Positions 10,310 through 19,762 of a stretch of 64,000 nt of DNA are shown here, in pieces. Position 1 is the stretch's first letter. Each line of letters starts with the position of its first letter. The DNA comes from Aculops lycopersici (Eukaryota; Arthropoda; Arachnida; Trombidiformes; Eriophyidae). A model generated the notes under the pieces. The model was not told where the DNA came from, did no database searches, and saw only the letters and a list, made by a program, of their open reading frames with translations. A program made the position numbers and the translations under genes. The DNA is taken from positions 5,533,008 through 5,597,007 of the forward strand of contig WNKI01000002.1 in assembly GCA_015350385.1 (NCBI GenBank). Direction: 5' to 3'.

Positions 10310-10957
10310 TCAAAGTGGTGGAGTTTCCTGAAGCTCTTTCATCGAACTACTTTGTAGAAATTTCTCTGCTGTCTTGAGGCCCATCGCAAAGGCGTAAACT
10401 CGGCTATCAATTGAGATGCCATGTTTCTCGTATGTGTCCAATCGGGTTAGCAATCCATTCATTGGAACATAAACAATCTCGCCATCCGAAGAGAGTCCGC
10501 TATTTTTACACTTACTCTCTTGACACTGGTAAATCGGATCATCGCCATCCAAATAAAGTGAGACCAGTTTAGTTGTACAGCATTCCTTTGCAACCTGTTG
10601 TTGTTGTTCCTTCTCTTCACTTCCGTTTGTTGTTTTGCTGTTGCTGTTATTATTTGTGTTGCCAGTGGTGCTCGAGGTTGTCGTGTAGTTAGTTGGAAAT
10701 TCCAAGGTGTAGCCGCCGAGACAAGCGCGATACTTTTTGACCAATACCAAACTGTCGTACATTGGATGTCTCCTTAGGATTGCAATAGTCGATAGGGTCG
10801 AGGCATTGTGCTCTTGTTGGTGTTGTGGTGGGGAATTGTTCATTTGGTTGTTCATATTTGTTTTTGGAGTCAGCGTGGCAGTTGGTTGTTGCTTATCAAA
10901 CATGATGTGATCGTGAGCCAAGCCTGTGAATTGAACCTCAACTTCCTCTCGGGTCAT
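10310..10957 (-). CDS. NUDT5-like protein lacking the Nudix box
   Basis: A 215-residue ORF. Residues 69-88 (SLVLVKKYRACLGGYTLEFP) match the strand-loop preceding the Nudix box of ADP-sugar pyrophosphatases (NUDT5/ADPRase). Residues 132-202 match their C-terminal half: SLYLDGDDP, then GEIVYVP, LLTRLD and IDSRVYAFAMGLKTAEKF. The stretch that should hold the metal-binding GX5EX7REUXEEXGU motif is replaced by Thr/Asn/Ser/Gln low complexity (residues 89-125) containing no such motif. The fold may persist, and NUDT5 family members act as dimers, but hydrolysis of ADP-ribose is unlikely. Splicing of the linker would not restore the motif. The divergent upstream side (10958-11300) carries its promoter. 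Confidence 0.72.
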   Translation of the reverse strand: MTREEVEVQFTGLAHDHIMFDKQQPTATLTPKTNMNNQMNNSPPQHQQEHNASTLSTIAILRRHPMYDSLVLVKKYRACLGGYTLEFPTNYTTTSSTTGNTNNNSNSKTTNGSEEKEQQQQVAKECCTTKLVSLYLDGDDPIYQCQESKCKNSGLSSDGEIVYVPMNGLLTRLDTYEKHGISIDSRVYAFAMGLKTAEKFLQSSSMKELQETPPL

Positions 10958-13900
10958 GATGTGTAAGTGTCAATAGTGTGGCCAATCGACAGCGACTTCC
11001 TGTTTCTCCAATCGGTACAGGTGGGACTAGGAACTAAAATAGAGATTTACTGTAACTGTATCTACGTGTTAACACTTTGGATTGCTTTGTATTGGTTGCA
11101 ATGGTCGATTGTTTTGCTTTGGGCTATTGTTTTGACTCTGTGTTTTTCCTTTGTGTTTTCTCTAAGCTAATGGTGATCGGTTCAATCTATTCGAACAGCA
11201 AGGTTTCTCTGACAAGTAAGTTGATTCAAATGGTAGCTGAGCAAATGCTTTTATATCAATAATTTGCAATAGAAACGAGTCTCCCGACGGCCAACTAGCG
11301 AGGGCTTGTTGCATAAAAAGGGCCACACCAATCAATGAACTCGTCGGCATGTGCCACAGTGATTAGTGTTGCACTGCAGACTAATGTAGGTATCAAGTCA
11401 AATAACAGAGAAAGAGATAGAGGGAGACAACTACTTGTTTGAACACGAGCGAGCAAGCAAGTGGGCAACCAGAAGAATGTCATATGATGGCAACAATCTA
11501 TCGCAGGTCTATAGCAACTAGTGGTTGTGTGGCTAAGAATCCTATTCAACTAACATCGCCGCCAGCGCCACCACCGATACAAGTGCACCGTCTAATTGCG
11601 GCGCCATTGTAATCTAACCGATGAGATCCACAAGTTTTCCCCCAAAGCTTGTTGCGGCCACGAGTTTCATGAATGTCCCCATCACATATGAGCTGCTAGG
11701 CGTTTGAAGCGCAGCCAATCGTTGTTGTGATAGTTCACATACATACGATAGCGGAGTTATAATTACAGGGATAATCGATCTTTGATCAGCATGCAAGTGG
11801 CTATGGTACTAGCCAAGGCAAGATTAATGAACCAGCTCCACATATGCGTAAGCCGCGATATTTCGGGAGCAATCGAGCAGAGTAAAGGCGGCGCATAGTA
11901 ACAGCGACTAGCTGGTATACTGTCTTACACATTGCTTATTGCGGCAGACAATTGATTGATTGGAACGCTAATCGATTGAAAAAATAATTCTGCTACCACA
12001 AGCATAACGACTCCTTGAGTAACGTTGTCCAAACGGCATTCGAATATCACACCTACGGCAAACTGCGTGCTAATTTACCAGAACAGTCGAAATAGATGAG
12101 ACATTAAACTTTGGTCACAAGAAGCTCGTGCACCCATCAACTAATCGAGTGGTTGCGGTGGCTCTGTCGAGAACGAGAGAGAAAGAGGCTCCCTTTGCTG
12201 CTAATTGATTGTTTGAACATTTACTTCAATGAGGATGATGATGGACGCTAGCACTCCATCAATTTGAAGGTTTACCAGCACTGGGTAAGAGGCATAGATA
12301 GCTGCTGCAGTTGCTTAGGTTTCTAAGATAGGAACACAAAATATTGCACGCAAGCAATGTGATTTTCCATAGCCCAGATTTTGGTTTCAGTCCCCCGACG
12401 ATTGCAAATGTGATATACTTTTCTCCTTCTCCTCCATTTAGTTAAGTTGTCTTTTGGTTGCAGCAGGAAAATGCCAGATGTCTAGAAACTAAATGTCGCA
12501 CATACCATTCAATCAACGCCTCTGCCTTGGTTCATGTCGTTGTGTGCCCCCCGACAACAAGGAAATATGCGCAATCTATAGCTCGGTGATGATGGTGACG
12601 AGCTAGGATAACGCCGCGGCGAATCCATTCTTGAATTATCTCCCCTTGATTGCTCGTATTGGAATACGTGATTTAAATGATGAGGGTTTTTTTGGTAGAG
12701 TACATAAACTCCTTCGGTTGAGTGAAGTAGATTGAGTTGCTCAGTTGATGGGTCGATTAGAAAAACAAAGCAAATTTAAGGCTTAAACAAACAATGGGAA
12801 CTGAATCAGGACACGCGACAATTTAGTTGGAAGTTCCTCGTAAGATCACTTCAAGTCGGGACTCAATGGCGTCTTTGTCCATGCGTTTGTATTGTAACTC
12901 CAAGTCCGTGCCTGACCGTGTCTATGTAGATGAACTGTTTAATAGACACCTGTGCGAGCAAAGGCGTTATGCATCACCGCGCCTATATAGCAAGGAAGTC
13001 TAGAAATTTTCCTATAATCAATGCGTGAGACAAACCCTCGATTCAGCATCCACATGCATTATAACTCTACTTCATCGCGATTATAATCGTCTCAATTATT
13101 ATGACAAATGATGACGTAAGATTTTTGCACGCGCTTCTTAGACTACCAGCTGCAGTCCTCATTGAAGGCGCATGTAATGAGTGCTCGCTCGCCGCTGACG
13201 CCTTGCCAACTGCAGTTTATATTCACGAAGACTTGAATGTTGCAACTTGTCGGCCCGACAAAGACAAAAAATGTAGGCTTATCGGGAGGGAACCAGCAAG
13301 GAGTTAATTAATTACAATGATAACAAAAATAGATGAACCAAGTCATAAGTGTCTGTAATCCGTGAACTTGACAAGAGAGCAACAGGAACAATCAGTAAGG
13401 CCATCATCATTATCATCATCACGCTTATTAAGCATGTTGATTAACTTGGTTGCTGATGGTGAATCGGGAATATGGAAATTTCTCTTTGTTTTTGTGGGAT
13501 AGAGATAGATATGTGTCATGGGTAAAAGAGGCGATTGCACAGATGGAGACAAGATTGATGACGCGAAGACAGTTTGTTGTTCATTTAGTAAATTTCTAGA
13601 ACCTGAAGTATATCTCAAAGATGATAAGTTTTTTATTCTAGATACTTACCAACAAATATTCAGGTGAAATGGTTTGGTGCGCTTCAATTTGGGCAAGATG
13701 GTGGAAATTAACAACGGAAACGGACAGTTGAGACAGAAATATGTTAGCTCTAAGGAGCGGGGTGATTGGGTGGTTGATTGACTTCCTTTGAAATGGTAAT
13801 TTGTCCATAAAATCATCGACCAACAACCCGACATAACATATTTCTGTCGAACAAATGCCTACTTCAATTGTTTAATCGATATTTTGTCTAACTCCTTCTT

Positions 13901-14758
13901 GAAGAACTACTTTCGAAGTTATCTTTTTGAGTTCTGATTTGCAAATGGTCAGCTCAGCTGCAATATACCTGTTATCGGCTATATCAGGTTGCGAAAACAA
14001 ATATGTGTTGCGTATCCATCATCTCCGATTCTGCGCAATAATCAGCAATTCAGGTAGTCTGAAACGGTAATGGATTTATACAAAGCGAAAGAACATGAAG
14101 TGTGAGTGATGACACAATAAAACTTAAGTGAACGCATCAAAAGGGAAGTTCGATTGTTTTTCGGAATGGGAGTGAATCAAACGGAAGTGAGCGTGTGAAG
14201 ATATAATAAATTAATATCTACGTGGAGAAACGAATCAAGATCGTTTCAGCATAATATACGAATGATTTCCAAAATGCACAATCATCTCTCGCCATTAAAG
14301 CGAGCGCTTGGGGTTCATTGATCTATACTCTCCTTCTTCCTTCTCCGAATTCATTTATATTCTTATGAAATAAGCAATCGACGGTTCGATTGTAGTCGCA
14401 GCCGCAGCCGCAGTCGCAACCACCAATAATAATGAAGTTAGGTGACGGGGGTGAATTAGTCATATAAGCAGTCTAATCGTGCGATTATTATGGTTGATTT
14501 AAACTCCCTTTGTTTTGATTGACATTTGAACAAGATCTCAAGTGCCCCTCGATTGTGCAATTCAATTTTCTTGCCTACCTCTATTCAGAGACTTCATTTC
14601 CTCTGCGCCCGTCACCATCCTCACACCCATTAACTGAGGTAATCGCAACCAATCTGATTGCTCATGGTAATTCGACCCAAACGAGCGAATGGTGCGGGAG
14701 AAACGCCTACAGTTTGGTGCAGAAAAGCAGCGAGAAGCGAAAACCAAAACAAAGAGTA
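10958..14758. other. Gene-poor 3.8-kb interval before the hAT insertion
   Basis: No ORF here has a recognisable product. A minus-strand ORF ending near 13638 stops beside a good donor sequence (GTAAGTAT) but matches nothing I know. An ATG-led 68-codon ORF at 13101-13307 is similarly unsupported. A short GCAGCC-type tandem lies near 14396-14418. No RNA gene was seen. Confidence 0.35.
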
Positions 14759-14797
14759 TCGTGGTCTAGAGTTGTGGGGCGGTCACACTTCGCACAT
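14759..14797 (+). repeat. Left target duplication and terminal inverted repeat
   Basis: The 8-bp duplication TCGTGGTC at 14759-14766 is followed by the 31-bp terminal repeat beginning TAGAGTTGTGGGGCGG. It matches the right end with no mismatch; identity stops at 14798. Confidence 0.95.
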
Positions 14798-14825
14798 ATT
14801 TGCACTTACACAAGGCCTGTAGTTT

Positions 14826-14906
14826 TTTGTGCGTTCGAAGTTGAAATTTGTGCGATTGTGCGAAATGTGCGAAGTGGGCGAAGGGCGAAGTGGGCGAAGT
14901 TTAGAA
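14826..14906 (+). repeat. Left subterminal GTGCGAA motif cluster of the hAT element
   Basis: Several copies and variants of GTGCGAA / GGGCGAAGT follow each other with few interruptions (for example GTGCGAAATGTGCGAAG and GGGCGAAGTGGGCGAAG). Subterminal repeats of this sort are the usual transposase binding sites in hAT elements. That role is inferred here. Confidence 0.7.
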
Positions 14907-15054
14907 TGCATAAATAGATACCTCTAGGGCGCATGCACGAGTTCTTTCCCCCTCTAGCGCGCGGCATGTACGCATAGAGCATGTAAGCAACAGGTAATCA
15001 ATCCATTTAGCACGTATTTTTGCATAGAGACAAGTACCAATTACCACCATCGCC

Positions 15055-17265
15055 ATGTCTCCGCTTTCCGACGAGGTTTCCCCCGAGCCGAATTCACAAC
15101 AGGGTGCAGTTAGTGTATTTCGTGATTTGCCTTCATTAAACAAAGCTTTCTGCCGTGATGCCACAGATTGGAGTTGCAACCGACGGCGGATAGTGATTTG
15201 CAATGGATGCCAGCGACAACTGAACACAAACGAATTAAATCGTATGCTAAAACATGCAAGCAGGTGTAGTGGATTGATCCAAGAAGTAAGAGAGGAAATG
15301 TCGACAAATTTAATGCAAAGAATCGTTGCGAAGAATAGTCATTCTGACGATGCTGATATCATTTTGCTCAAATTCATCATTAAAAATAATCTTTCATTCA
15401 GTGTGACAGAGTGCAAATATCTTCAGTCTCTCATCGAAAAAACTCGTAAACTCCAATCTGACTACAAATTACCAACTCGGAGGGATCTGATTGAAACTCA
15501 ACTAATAAGGCTACACAAATCTATTAAAGAGCAGTTCAATGTGGCTATATCATCGAGTCCTGACAATTCGCTGTCTATCGAATTTGATATGTGGGAAGAT
15601 GCGAGATCTAGGTCGCTCTTAGCTCTTGTAATCACATTTAGTGACGGCAGCCATCATCTGCACGCTCTCGAGGATTTATCGGCTATTCGACACACCGGAG
15701 TCAATTTGAAAGCGACAATCGAGAGTATGATTTCGAACCTACCGCATGAGAAGATAAACTCACTAGTTAGTGACTCAGCGTCTAATTGTAGGAACGCGAG
15801 GGAGCTCATCAACACAGAAAATAGATACAAGCATATAATTCAGCACAGGTGCATGGCCCACAATCTTAATAGGATGGGCAACATGATAGCCAATAATGAA
15901 CATTTCGTTGAACATATATGCTGGGCCACCGAATTGAGAACTACCATTCATTCCAACAAAATACTCTGTGCAAAACTAGTGGATGCTGGGATGAACAAAA
16001 TTCCAAAACCCACTGATGTGAGATGGTATAGTCACATAGATATGCTAGAAACGATCAATCGTTTCCGAGATCTGATTATATCTATCGCTGATCCAGACGA
16101 AAGTCCCGAAGCACATGATTCAATTCGAAGATTAAGGGATGATCGATTCATGGACGGGTTGAAAATGCGCATTTCGATTCTTAGACCACTTTGCAACTGC
16201 ATAGCAACGGCTGAAAGAGAAGATGTATCCTTGGCGGAGTGCTTCAGCAAGATACTTGAATTTGCAAAATCCGTTTTAGAGGCTGACTGGTCGATTGGTT
16301 ATGTGCTTGCTGCTGTAGAAGCTTATATCGAATATTTCGGGCCGACCAAACTAGGGAACGAATTCGGATTGCTGCTAACTGCTTACTACCTCGACCCCCG
16401 ATACCAAGCTTGTTACGTTACGAGTGCTGGCAAGCTACTGGTTTTGAAATATCTGGCCGAGCTCGCTAAGAAGAGTAGAGTAGGCGCACGCACGATAGAA
16501 GATGTACTGCCGGAGGAGTTTTCTAACTATTGCTATCGCAGGAATGAGTTTGGAGGCGAAATCACCGCTGAATGCAACGGTAAAGCGTATTGGCAGACTG
16601 CACGCAGAAAGAAAACAGCCTTAGGTAATCTAGCTACTCGCCTCTTGAATATCCACCCATCGTCAGCCAATATCGAGAGATGTTTTTCTGGTTTGAAGAA
16701 TATTCAATCGATGAAACGAACAAAACTTGATCTGGACAATCTATTCCGAGTAGCACAGATAAGGATGTCGATGCATAATAACCGAGACTGCAACTTTGAT
16801 GATAACGATGCGCAAGATTGGACACATCAGGAATCGAAGCGAACTAGAGCAGATGCACTTACGACTGAAGTGATGGGATTAAGTTGGAGCTCTCAAGATA
16901 CGATTTCGCTGAGCTCTCATAACTTGGAGACTTCATTTAATTCGTCGATTCCATCAATAGATTCGCAGATTGACATGGAAGTTTCTGAATCGCCGCGTCA
17001 AAGACCTCGTATCTACCAGGATTTAACGCAATTGACAACAGATAAGTTGATGTCGGAATGGAATCGAATGAAAGAATTCATTGACTTCTCGTTCTGCGAA
17101 GATTTTAGCATTTACGCTAACCAAATTGAAGATCAAGAGCCGGAAATCGACCTAGAGACCATAAGCCGCCGGTTCACAGCGAATATGGCGCGCCAAAGTC
17201 AATTAGCAATCGAAAGAGCGTTGAATAGAACATCTATAAATCCAATTATCTCGCAAACTAAGTAA
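15055..17265 (+). CDS. hAT family transposase, intact
   Basis: A 736-residue ORF from an ATG. An N-terminal zinc finger C49-x2-C52-x14-H67-x3-C71 is of BED or C2HC type. The RNase-H-like core has IEFDMW (D178), VSDSASN (D240), CMAHNLN (C266/H269) and the RW pair at 323-324. The insertion domain follows. The C-terminal dimerisation region holds SSANIERCFSG with the likely catalytic E541. All three acidic catalytic positions of hAT transposases are therefore present, and no stop or frameshift is seen. The tail after ~560 is acidic and Ser-rich. The stop codon overlaps an AATAAA signal (17264-17269). The enzyme would bind the terminal and subterminal repeats and cut and paste the element. Confidence 0.95.
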   Translation: MSPLSDEVSPEPNSQQGAVSVFRDLPSLNKAFCRDATDWSCNRRRIVICNGCQRQLNTNELNRMLKHASRCSGLIQEVREEMSTNLMQRIVAKNSHSDDADIILLKFIIKNNLSFSVTECKYLQSLIEKTRKLQSDYKLPTRRDLIETQLIRLHKSIKEQFNVAISSSPDNSLSIEFDMWEDARSRSLLALVITFSDGSHHLHALEDLSAIRHTGVNLKATIESMISNLPHEKINSLVSDSASNCRNARELINTENRYKHIIQHRCMAHNLNRMGNMIANNEHFVEHICWATELRTTIHSNKILCAKLVDAGMNKIPKPTDVRWYSHIDMLETINRFRDLIISIADPDESPEAHDSIRRLRDDRFMDGLKMRISILRPLCNCIATAEREDVSLAECFSKILEFAKSVLEADWSIGYVLAAVEAYIEYFGPTKLGNEFGLLLTAYYLDPRYQACYVTSAGKLLVLKYLAELAKKSRVGARTIEDVLPEEFSNYCYRRNEFGGEITAECNGKAYWQTARRKKTALGNLATRLLNIHPSSANIERCFSGLKNIQSMKRTKLDLDNLFRVAQIRMSMHNNRDCNFDDNDAQDWTHQESKRTRADALTTEVMGLSWSSQDTISLSSHNLETSFNSSIPSIDSQIDMEVSESPRQRPRIYQDLTQLTTDKLMSEWNRMKEFIDFSFCEDFSIYANQIEDQEPEIDLETISRRFTANMARQSQLAIERALNRTSINPIISQTK

Positions 17266-17638
17266 TAAACAATTTTTTTCTTTATTGAATCTAGCTTCTT
17301 TTTACTCTATCGTTACTATTCAGTTGGAATTTCTGTCTTCCGGTTCAGACTTTTCGAGAAAATTTGATTCATCGTACACTCAACAGTACGCCCCTAGGTA
17401 CCCAAAATTCAATGTGCGTTTTCTCGCTTTAAACGAAAAGTCTGAACCCAGCGTGAAAATTTCTAGTCTCAATATGATTTTGAGCTCACTATGAACGATA
17501 ATTGATCGAAATAAAATTTGTTTATTACTTAGTTTACGAAATAATTTAGTCTCTAACTTTCGCAAATTTGTCTACTATAAAGCTAATATTCGAATTCGAA
17601 AAGTGAAACTAATGGATTTAAGCAGATTTTCTGCGTGT
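17266..17638. other. Spacer between the convergent hAT genes with a 15-bp inverted repeat
   Basis: This 373-bp stretch separates the two stop codons. The sequence at 17342-17356 (GGTTCAGACTTTTCG) recurs inverted at 17434-17448, about 77 bp apart, and could fold in RNA from either strand. It may help 3'-end formation of the converging transcripts, or be the trace of a small nested insertion. No ORF of note. Confidence 0.5.
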
Positions 17639-19069
17639 TTATTGTTTCAATTTACAATTCCTCTCATGAACGGACACCTTCACCGTAGCAAACTTGGTGT
17701 AACCATAAGATTTGCCGCAGAAGCGACAGGTTGGTTTGAACCTCCTATCCGAGGCTGGCAACTCTGTTGCACGGAACTCTGCTTCCTGATTGCTCCCACG
17801 GTGAAGCAGGCCCTTGATTTGGTCTTGTAAACCCTTGCTGTTGGGTATAATCCTTGGCCAACCTGTTTCATCCAAGCTGCTGCTGCGAGCATGAAGCTGG
17901 ATAAATCGCAAAGCGATGACAACAGCTGACGAACCGCAGTGACCTTGTTGGGTTTGACCATGGAACTCAACAGGTTTGAGCTTGATCTTCAAAGTTGCCG
18001 CAATAGAATCGGCGACTTTCTTTTTCTCGGCGTTCCCCGAGAAGAAAGTGTTGGATCCGTCGGCAATGAAGGCGTGTTGGAGTTTAGGGCGCCACATAAG
18101 CACATAGAGGTGCAAGTCCAGATTTACAACATAAATTGTGTCTGTGTCGGCCGGCTCAAATTCGTCGTCTTGGTGTAGCTTGACAGGTATCGACGATCGC
18201 TTGAATTGGGTCAAAGCCCGTAACCTGTCAATATTTTCCAAAACTTGATGCAGGTAACACCAATTGCTGCGGTCGACGGTGCCAAGACTTGCTCCGACTT
18301 TCCTCCGGACACTAATCATGGGTAGATTGTTTTCCTTTATGAACCTGTAGAGAAAATCAGGGTCGGTGTCGAAGCTCTCAGGTGGTTCCAAAGTGCATGG
18401 TTCATCTTCATAACCTAACCACCTGACATGATATCCATGAATTTGAATCCGATCATTTGGCGTTAGGCTCCAACTGGCTGATTCAATAGCACTGACGTGG
18501 TAATAACCTTTCAATTTACCATCAAGCGTCATATTAGTGGGCATTGGTCCTCGGCGTCCGGTAATAACCCAGTCTAGACCATCTGGTCGCTTTTTCAGTT
18601 GGTCCTCTAAGTCGGTCGAGGCATCGGACAACTGGGACCCAGTGCATCTTGCGACTTCAACTTCGCAAAGGAATCCGACGTCGTCGTCGCCGTTTTCAAG
18701 CTCGACTTCGGTTTCGTCATCCTCCAAGTCTGCTGGACGAGGTCTAGATGTAGTGGCGCATCCTATGTCCTCGTTGCCATAGCCACCGTCGGTCTTGGTG
18801 TCGGTATCGGTGTTGGTGTTGGTGTTGGTGTTGGTGTTGGTGTTGGTGTTGGTGTTGGTGTTGGTGTTGGTGTTGGTGTTGGTGTTGGTGGTGTCGATGT
18901 CGGTGTCGGTGTCGGTGTTGGTGTTGGTTTTGGTGTTGGTGTTGGTGTTGTTGCTGCTGGTCCTCCTCGTCATCTGCTGCTGCTGTTGTTGTTGCTCCTC
19001 TTCCAACAGTCGAATGGTCCTCCTGTTGGCCCTCGTGACCATGTTGCTGCCACCTCTGGTGCGAACCAT
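17639..19069 (-). CDS. hAT accessory protein: (TN)n tract, chromodomain, Ulp1-like cysteine protease, C2HC finger
   Basis: A 476-residue ORF from the first ATG. The order is: a basic/Gln-rich start, a Thr-Asn/Thr-Asp repeat (~39-92), an acidic segment, and a chromodomain (~189-245; GYHVRWLGYEDEP, then LEPPESF). A papain-fold protease segment of the Ulp1/C48 kind follows, with H320 (LHLYVLMW), D337 (FIADGSN), and Q372 six residues before C378 (QTQQGHCG). A C-terminal finger C448-x2-C451-x16-H468-x3-C472 ends the protein. The catalytic H-D-Q-C set is complete. The stop lies within AATAAA. It faces the transposase inside the same terminal repeats. Possible roles are desumoylation of the transposase or host chromatin proteins, or chromatin-guided targeting (inference). 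I know of no family with exactly this architecture. Confidence 0.8.
   Translation of the reverse strand: MVRTRGGSNMVTRANRRTIRLLEEEQQQQQQQMTRRTSSNNTNTNTKTNTNTDTDTDIDTTNTNTNTNTNTNTNTNTNTNTNTNTNTDTDTKTDGGYGNEDIGCATTSRPRPADLEDDETEVELENGDDDVGFLCEVEVARCTGSQLSDASTDLEDQLKKRPDGLDWVITGRRGPMPTNMTLDGKLKGYYHVSAIESASWSLTPNDRIQIHGYHVRWLGYEDEPCTLEPPESFDTDPDFLYRFIKENNLPMISVRRKVGASLGTVDRSNWCYLHQVLENIDRLRALTQFKRSSIPVKLHQDDEFEPADTDTIYVVNLDLHLYVLMWRPKLQHAFIADGSNTFFSGNAEKKKVADSIAATLKIKLKPVEFHGQTQQGHCGSSAVVIALRFIQLHARSSSLDETGWPRIIPNSKGLQDQIKGLLHRGSNQEAEFRATELPASDRRFKPTCRFCGKSYGYTKFATVKVSVHERNCKLKQ
18793..18951. repeat. GTGTTG hexanucleotide microsatellite inside the protease gene
   Basis: A run of GTGTTG units, with GTGTCG variants at both sides, encodes the Thr-Asn / Thr-Asp dipeptide repeat of the accessory protein on the minus strand. 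Because the unit is six bases, length changes keep the reading frame. Confidence 0.9.
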
Positions 19070-19369
19070 GTTGCTGGTTGTTGCCACTTGTTGCTTCCGC
19101 TGCTGTTGCTGCTGGCCTCCTCCTTTCCTTTCTATAATTTTAATAATTATTTAAATTTCAAATCTATTTAATTTGTTTTAATATATTAGTGGTCAGTTCG
19201 GGGAGATGCGTTCGGATTGAAGTTCAGTTCTAATATGAGCGCGTTTTCCGAAAGGTATGTAGCGATACGTTGCCGCATCCTCTAGGGTTTCACGTGTTGC
19301 ACGCCAGCTACGTAATATTATGCGACAATTTTCTCTTCCCCCTTCATTCTGCTTTGCCCCCTCTTTTTC

Positions 19370-19491
19370 CCCTTCGCACATTCGCCCATCGCACAATGTG
19401 CGAAGTGCGAAAGTCCAATCGCACATCAGTTTCGCTGTGCGATCACCGGCAGATGTGCGAAGTGTGACCGCCCCACAACTCTATCGTGGTC
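19370..19491 (-). repeat. Right subterminal motifs, terminal inverted repeat and target duplication
   Basis: Multiple TTCGCACA / GTGCGAA motifs at 19374-19452 mirror the left cluster. They are followed by the 31-bp terminal repeat (19453-19483) and the 8-bp duplication TCGTGGTC (19484-19491). Confidence 0.9.
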
Positions 19492-19762
19492 CGCTTCAAG
19501 TATTGTGTCAACTCAGTTAGATTCACTATCAATCATTCACTAATCAAACAGTATGATAATCGGCCATCATCATCATCATGACTATTAGCCGGCAAAGCAT
19601 GGAAGTTCTACTGGATTCAGTAATTCGTTTATTGATACTGGAATCAAATGTGATCTAAATATTTTATGATATATACAAATATAATTGTACGTCAGTAAGG
19701 GATCAAGGTATTTTGTTATGGTTATGAAACTTAGGAATCTTAGGTAACACCAACAAGTCAAC

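Larger units (their letters stand above)
14767..19483. mobile_element. Complete two-gene hAT DNA transposon (4,717 bp)
   Basis: Both ends are visible. The element starts TAGAG and ends CTCTA, fitting the hAT terminal consensus (C/T)A(A/G)NG. The terminal inverted repeats are identical over 31 bp (14767-14797 and 19453-19483). They are flanked by the 8-bp duplication TCGTGGTC (14759-14766 and 19484-19491), the length typical of hAT insertion. Inside are an intact transposase on the plus strand and a convergent second gene on the minus strand. Both ends carry subterminal clusters of GTGCGAA-type motifs. Perfect repeats, a perfect target duplication and two intact ORFs point to a recent, possibly still active insertion. 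The right end lies 271 bp before the VTI1B-like start codon. Confidence 0.95.

Noticed and set aside
13638..13834. Minus-strand ORF ending at a good donor sequence
   Set aside because: No partner exon and no recognisable product; two frames are open here, as expected by chance.
17639..19087. Longer accessory-protein ORF starting at a GTG
   Set aside because: In an animal nuclear gene the first ATG at 19069 is preferred. The extra residues would come only from a non-ATG start.
18795..19154. Plus-strand Val-Leu repeat ORF
   Set aside because: It is the complement of the Thr-Asn-coding microsatellite; the minus-strand protein with folded domains is the real gene.
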